A stretch of DNA of 64,000 bases from Cylicocyclus nassatus (lineage: Eukaryota; Nematoda; Chromadorea; Rhabditida; Strongylidae), in NCBI GenBank assembly GCA_958299035.1, contig CATQJL010000112.1:9648880-9712879 (forward strand). Reading direction: 5' to 3'. Under the pieces are notes generated by a model. The model did not search any database, was not told the origin of the DNA, and saw only the letters and a list, made by a program, of their open reading frames with translations. Shown here piece after piece: positions 60,566 to 64,000 of this stretch; position 1 is the first letter of the stretch, and each line of letters begins with the position of its first letter. Made by a program: the position numbers and the translations under genes.

Positions 60566-60764
60566 CCATTCACGGTCCGGCACAAATCCACTTCTAGAGT
60601 TTTAAAAACGAATCTCCCTGACTTTCGAAAACTTTACGAAGTCTCCTTTGACCCTTGCTCTACCCCCCGTCGCCATCCTCCGATTGTTGGCGGATCCCCG
60701 CATGCTTACTTAGTCCTTGACGAAATCATTTACCTGCGGCAAGCTGAAAATCTCGCGATTTCAG

Positions 60765-61130
60765 GTCAAACTCTCAAAGAATATTTACAAAATCTACAGA
60801 ATTTTGCTTCATAAAGCCCTACATGCCCACAAAGCAGATCAAGATAGATCACGAGCAGAAGAAAGAGGAAGAAGAAAGAAAAAGCTGGAATTGAAAAAGA
60901 AAATCCAAAGGCAGACGACGCAAAAAAATCGGCGCTGGGGCGCGATATCTAACAAGGCGATTGTCGAGAAAAAGAGGGTAGAAACGGAGGAGGGGCGATA
61001 TGAAACTGTTTCTATGCTCAGTTATAGATTCTTGACCGGTGCATCCGACCGTGCTAAAGAAATCCGAAACTTATGCAAAGTGACGGAAATATATGCTCCA
61101 GACGATCTCAGATCTCTGGTAGCCGTCTGA
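60765..61130 (+). CDS. Possible terminal exon, 121 residues, basic coiled-coil-like
   Basis: Opens at a good acceptor (GCGATTTCAG ending 60764) in phase 0 and ends at TGA 61128-61130. The first half is strongly charged (RAEERGRRKKKLELKKKIQR), the second half more regular (SYRFLTGASDRAKEIRNLC, IYAPDDLRSLVAV). Placed between two copies of a dispersed repeat, so it could be transposon-derived. No family recognised. Confidence 0.35.
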   Translation, partial: VKLSKNIYKIYRILLHKALHAHKADQDRSRAEERGRRKKKLELKKKIQRQTTQKNRRWGAISNKAIVEKKRVETEEGRYETVSMLSYRFLTGASDRAKEIRNLCKVTEIYAPDDLRSLVAV

Positions 61131-61429
61131 AGACGGGCTAATTTTGGAAATTTACCACTTCACATAAATTTTTGAAAATTTTTGCATAATTCTTCCGCAA
61201 ATAATTTTCTATGTATGCGATGCAATTTTGTGTCATATGATATAATATATAATGTCATATGATTGGTGTCATATGATTCTGTAAGCGCTGTAAACAAGTA
61301 ATTTGTTTATTTTAGCTTTGCCTTCAAATCGCGCGCACTTTTCGCCATATACGACAGAGCATGTCAACCGTGTGATAACCTGTCCAAAAAGCTTGCGTTT
61401 GACTGAATGGCGCTTATCCTTGGTGCCCG

Positions 61430-61560
61430 CCTCCGGCGCAAAAAGCATATCCCCTTTGCTTTTTGCTCCAAAAACGAAGTCAGCCTGCTTCCAGACGGTC
61501 TGTGCGGGCCCTGTATCCACTCCGCCCAAACCAAATCCCCTGCTTGATAGATCTGAAGCT
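61430..61560 (-). repeat. Dispersed repeat, third copy (inverted)
   Basis: Read on the minus strand it contains GTTTGGGCGGAGTGGATACA, GACTTCGTTTTTGGAGC and AGCAAAGGGGATATGC, matching 17660-17790 in order and spacing. Confidence 0.55.
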
Positions 61561-61704
61561 AATGGTACCAAAGTCGAAGTTCCTTATGGTCTCGCCGTAA
61601 TGCGTGTACTCCTTACACACGTAACTCGGAAGACGTTCAACAACAACGAACAAGCAAACTCGAGGACAAGCTTTTTGAAAGGAATGAAGATGTAGGGATG
61701 CAGC

Positions 61705-61915
61705 TAATTCCTAACAGCTCAACTTGGAGGTTGCCCTAGGATGGCCAACCTCTGGCAGTACTTCCGCCCGCCGGCACATCCGGTTCCCTCTTCCCCTATT
61801 TCACCTTCTCCTTTCGTATAACTTGTATGATTATAGCGAGATAAACGTAAACCCAACACCCATCAGGTGAAGGCAAGGCCAGCCTTCATCCTGATGCTGG
61901 AAATAAGGGCAACTT
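61705..61915 (+). repeat. Dispersed repeat, AAGGCAAGGCCAGCCTT type, copy B
   Basis: Second copy of the repeat at 60355-60565, about 70 percent similar by eye, in the same orientation about 1.35 kb downstream. Confidence 0.6.
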
Positions 61916-62079
61916 TCTAAACTAATCTCTCTCTTAGACGTTGAATGAGTTTCATAGGTCCAATACTTATACGCACGGTACAAGCAATTTTATAACTAGT
62001 TAGTAGTGACTCAGGCCCATGTGGATGAAGAGCTTTGCAAAGAGGAGAGGGAAGCCCTTTTATTAGGGTGATCACTAAA

Positions 62080-62915
62080 AAATGGGACAGCTTGATTTTT
62101 GTCAAATTTTGAGATTTTTTGTTTCGATCAACAATAAGCAGGCTGCAACGTAAACGTCGCTTATATAAGCGACCTTCGCCTATTATTCTGGCAAAACGTC
62201 AATGCTCCTCTCCCATAATGCTACGCGTGGCGCCCTTAAGAACTCGAACAGGGTTTTTTGAACCTCGCTCATTCTTGCGCTGCCATACCGCAAAGTTATA
62301 GAGCAATTGATACATCATTCGAAAGAGCTGTTCATGCTCTTTCAAAAAGTATATGAAACATACAGAGTTTCTTCCTATTTCTGGGTAAAAAAAGCGAAAT
62401 ACCTGGAAAATCGCGATTTTTTGGCGCAACAAAAATCAGTAAATCAAGTTTTAATCTGTATTTTCCGAAGATAGATAAAATGTGAGGTATATTGCATATG
62501 AATGGATAGAGCGTAAAAAGCCCTTTCAGATGGTACCTATAGAACATGCGTTCACCTGCAAAGCATTGAATGGTACGTATCTTTGTTTTCAAAGCTGCTA
62601 ATGGCCATATCTCCGGAATTTGAAAGTTTACACCAGCAACCCATCGTGGGTCTGGGACTGTACCTTCACGCATTGCAGCAGTGGTACTTTATATGGCTTC
62701 GCATGTTTCACTGCGCAGATACTGCTCGAAGTTTATAATTTGTCAAAGTGACTAACTTTGCATTCCAGCCACTATAAAAATTATTAGTTATGTAAATGAC
62801 CTTATATAGGTATTTTCTGAAAGAGAATAATCTATTCTAACATCTATCAAAATTGGGAAGTTTAATCATTTTTCTTTTTTGAGAGATCTACATTTATTCT
62901 CTAGGTGTCCCATTT
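62080..62915. mobile_element. Probable non-autonomous Tc1/mariner-like element
   Basis: Outer text CACTAAAAAATGGGACAGC at the left and, inverted, CCGAAAAAATGGGACACC at the right. The AAAAAATGGGACA ends resemble those of the MITE at 14077-14664. The 113-codon minus-strand ORF inside (62332-62673) has no transposase motif. Confidence 0.45.
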
Positions 62916-62924
62916 TTTCGGTTC

Positions 62925-63175
62925 GGTCCTCTAATGTTGTCTCTGAATGGATATAAAGGGCCTGGGACAGCAAAAGCGCTATCAGGCCTCGCCCAGATCC
63001 TATCAGACTCCGCCCACCCATGTACTGAAAGTCGCCCGCGCCCTCAAGACAGTTTCTCAGGAATCAAATTTTTTGGAGGTTTTGGACTATTTGAAGTTCA
63101 TAACTGTACAGGGCCACGGAAAGCCCCGGAATGGTAAAAATATGGAAGCAAAATTTTGAGCGGACGCTGCCTTTA
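62925..63175 (+). repeat. Dispersed repeat, AAGGCAGCG family
   Basis: Contains GGTTCGGTCCTCTAATGTTG, TCTCTGAATGGATATAA, ACTGAAAGTCGCC and ends GCGGACGCTGCCTTTAA. Homologous to 49085-49360 and 32230-32500. Confidence 0.7.
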
Positions 63176-63680
63176 ACTGAAGGCGCCTCTTCCTCGCCGC
63201 AAGGACTTTCATGCATATTGCCCGTAGCGCCGTAGCTTCAAAGTTCCTCCGCGAAGGGCATGCACTTTAAGAGAAATCTTTATGTCCCTAAACTCTGGAC
63301 CTCTAGATTCCACCCTGTCTACCTATCAAGTGTTTCTACCTTTCCCTTTCCTATATACATATTGAACAGAAATGCTTAGTTGTTTATTTTCTAGTTCTTT
63401 GTATGATCCTAGATAATCCCTGGCGGCCGACCTCTTTCTCTAAAGTTATTTTTCTTACTTTGAAGTTGATAAAACATCCAAAGTTGTGCTAAATCTGATT
63501 CAGCAGTATCGAGTTTCTCTGATGAACACAAATGTTGTATCGATGGCCTTGATGAATCAATGGTCGACACTTGAGTTTGCTGAATTCAATATCTCAATGA
63601 CAGATTCTTCTTATCAGACATACGCTTAGCACTGTTGAGTGTTGCACTTTCGCTATGTCTCCACCCCTAAAGAAATAAAA

Positions 63681-64000
63681 ATGACTCAAAAGAGGGTTAG
63701 CCTCCGCGTACCGTCGGGGTCTAAGAAGAAGTTGGAAACGCCTCAAGCAACAGCTCCTGTCTCAAGACATATAATAAAAGGTAGTGGAAACACTTGGGAT
63801 CCGATAGACAGCGTAAAATCCAAATCTTTGAGGCTTCAAAAATTGAAGCTTTCCCTCACGCTGCATCCTCTTCCTGCTGGGAGTGTTTGTGCATCCGGCC
63901 CTTACCGTTTGAACTTCGCTTTCGCTCGGACACTCTTTGTCACTCGAGTATTTACTATTTACTTATTTGTTTTTATTCTTTGTCATAGCCAAAATGGTAA
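63681..64000 (+). CDS. Possible first exon, open at the window edge
   Basis: ATG at 63681 in an AAATAAAA context opens a frame that stays open to the end of the window (106 codons). The first 33 residues are basic (MTQKRVSLRVPSGSKKKLET, then PQATAPVSRHIIK). A donor-like AAAAG/GTAGTG at 63780 suggests the exon may stop there; the sequence after it (Leu-rich, RLNFAFARTLF) has weaker coding character. No family recognised. Confidence 0.4.
   Translation, partial: MTQKRVSLRVPSGSKKKLETPQATAPVSRHIIKGSGNTWDPIDSVKSKSLRLQKLKLSLTLHPLPAGSVCASGPYRLNFAFARTLFVTRVFTIYLFVFILCHSQNG

Noticed and set aside
61303..61695. 130-codon plus-strand ORF
   Set aside because: Mostly the antisense of a dispersed repeat shared with 17660 and 51345.

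Overview
This is a eukaryotic nuclear window, most likely from a parasitic nematode of the strongylid type (hookworm or relative). The support is: short protein-coding exons with GTAAGT-like donors and TTTCAG/TTTTAG acceptors; one clear animal gene (a mitochondrial-type AGXT2 aminotransferase) cut into at least 12 small exons; AT-rich noncoding DNA; and a very high density of small inverted-repeat transposons. I saw no rRNA, tRNA, CRISPR array or bacterial operon. The species is an inference; only the family assignment of the aminotransferase is firm.

Layout. 1-3.7 kb holds the right part of a large foldback element (FB1) with self-complementary minisatellite blocks and a 1,079-bp internal tandem duplication. 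4.3-9 kb holds several MITEs and a minus-strand coiled-coil-like ORF (5.7-6.5 kb). 9.8-10.2 kb holds a possible orphan exon. 11.37-14.07 kb is a second, complete foldback element (FB2), a 2.7-kb palindrome homologous to FB1, followed at once by a TA-flanked MITE. 15.5-22.2 kb is mostly repeats. 22.2-24.8 kb contains a plus-strand multi-exon gene of unknown function; one of its 3' exons is interrupted by a 146-bp MITE with a perfect 9-bp target duplication, placed so that it could be removed exactly as an intron. 24.8-31.7 kb is largely intergenic, with a mariner-type MITE. 31.7-44 kb is the minus-strand AGXT2-like gene with an 8.3-kb intron and several MITEs in its introns. 45.4-48.6 kb has unresolved hydrophobic ORFs. 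50.5-54 kb is a minus-strand, four-exon gene for a 462-residue protein with an RS/KSPA-rich, AT-hook-like N-terminal half and a hydrophobic C-terminal half of 15-residue tandem repeats, perhaps a nuclear-envelope protein. 54-64 kb is repeats with a few possible exons and an ORF that runs off the right edge.

There is no operon logic here: the supported genes look like independent, widely spaced units. The main theme is how inverted-repeat DNA elements have shaped introns, exon boundaries and intergenic space.
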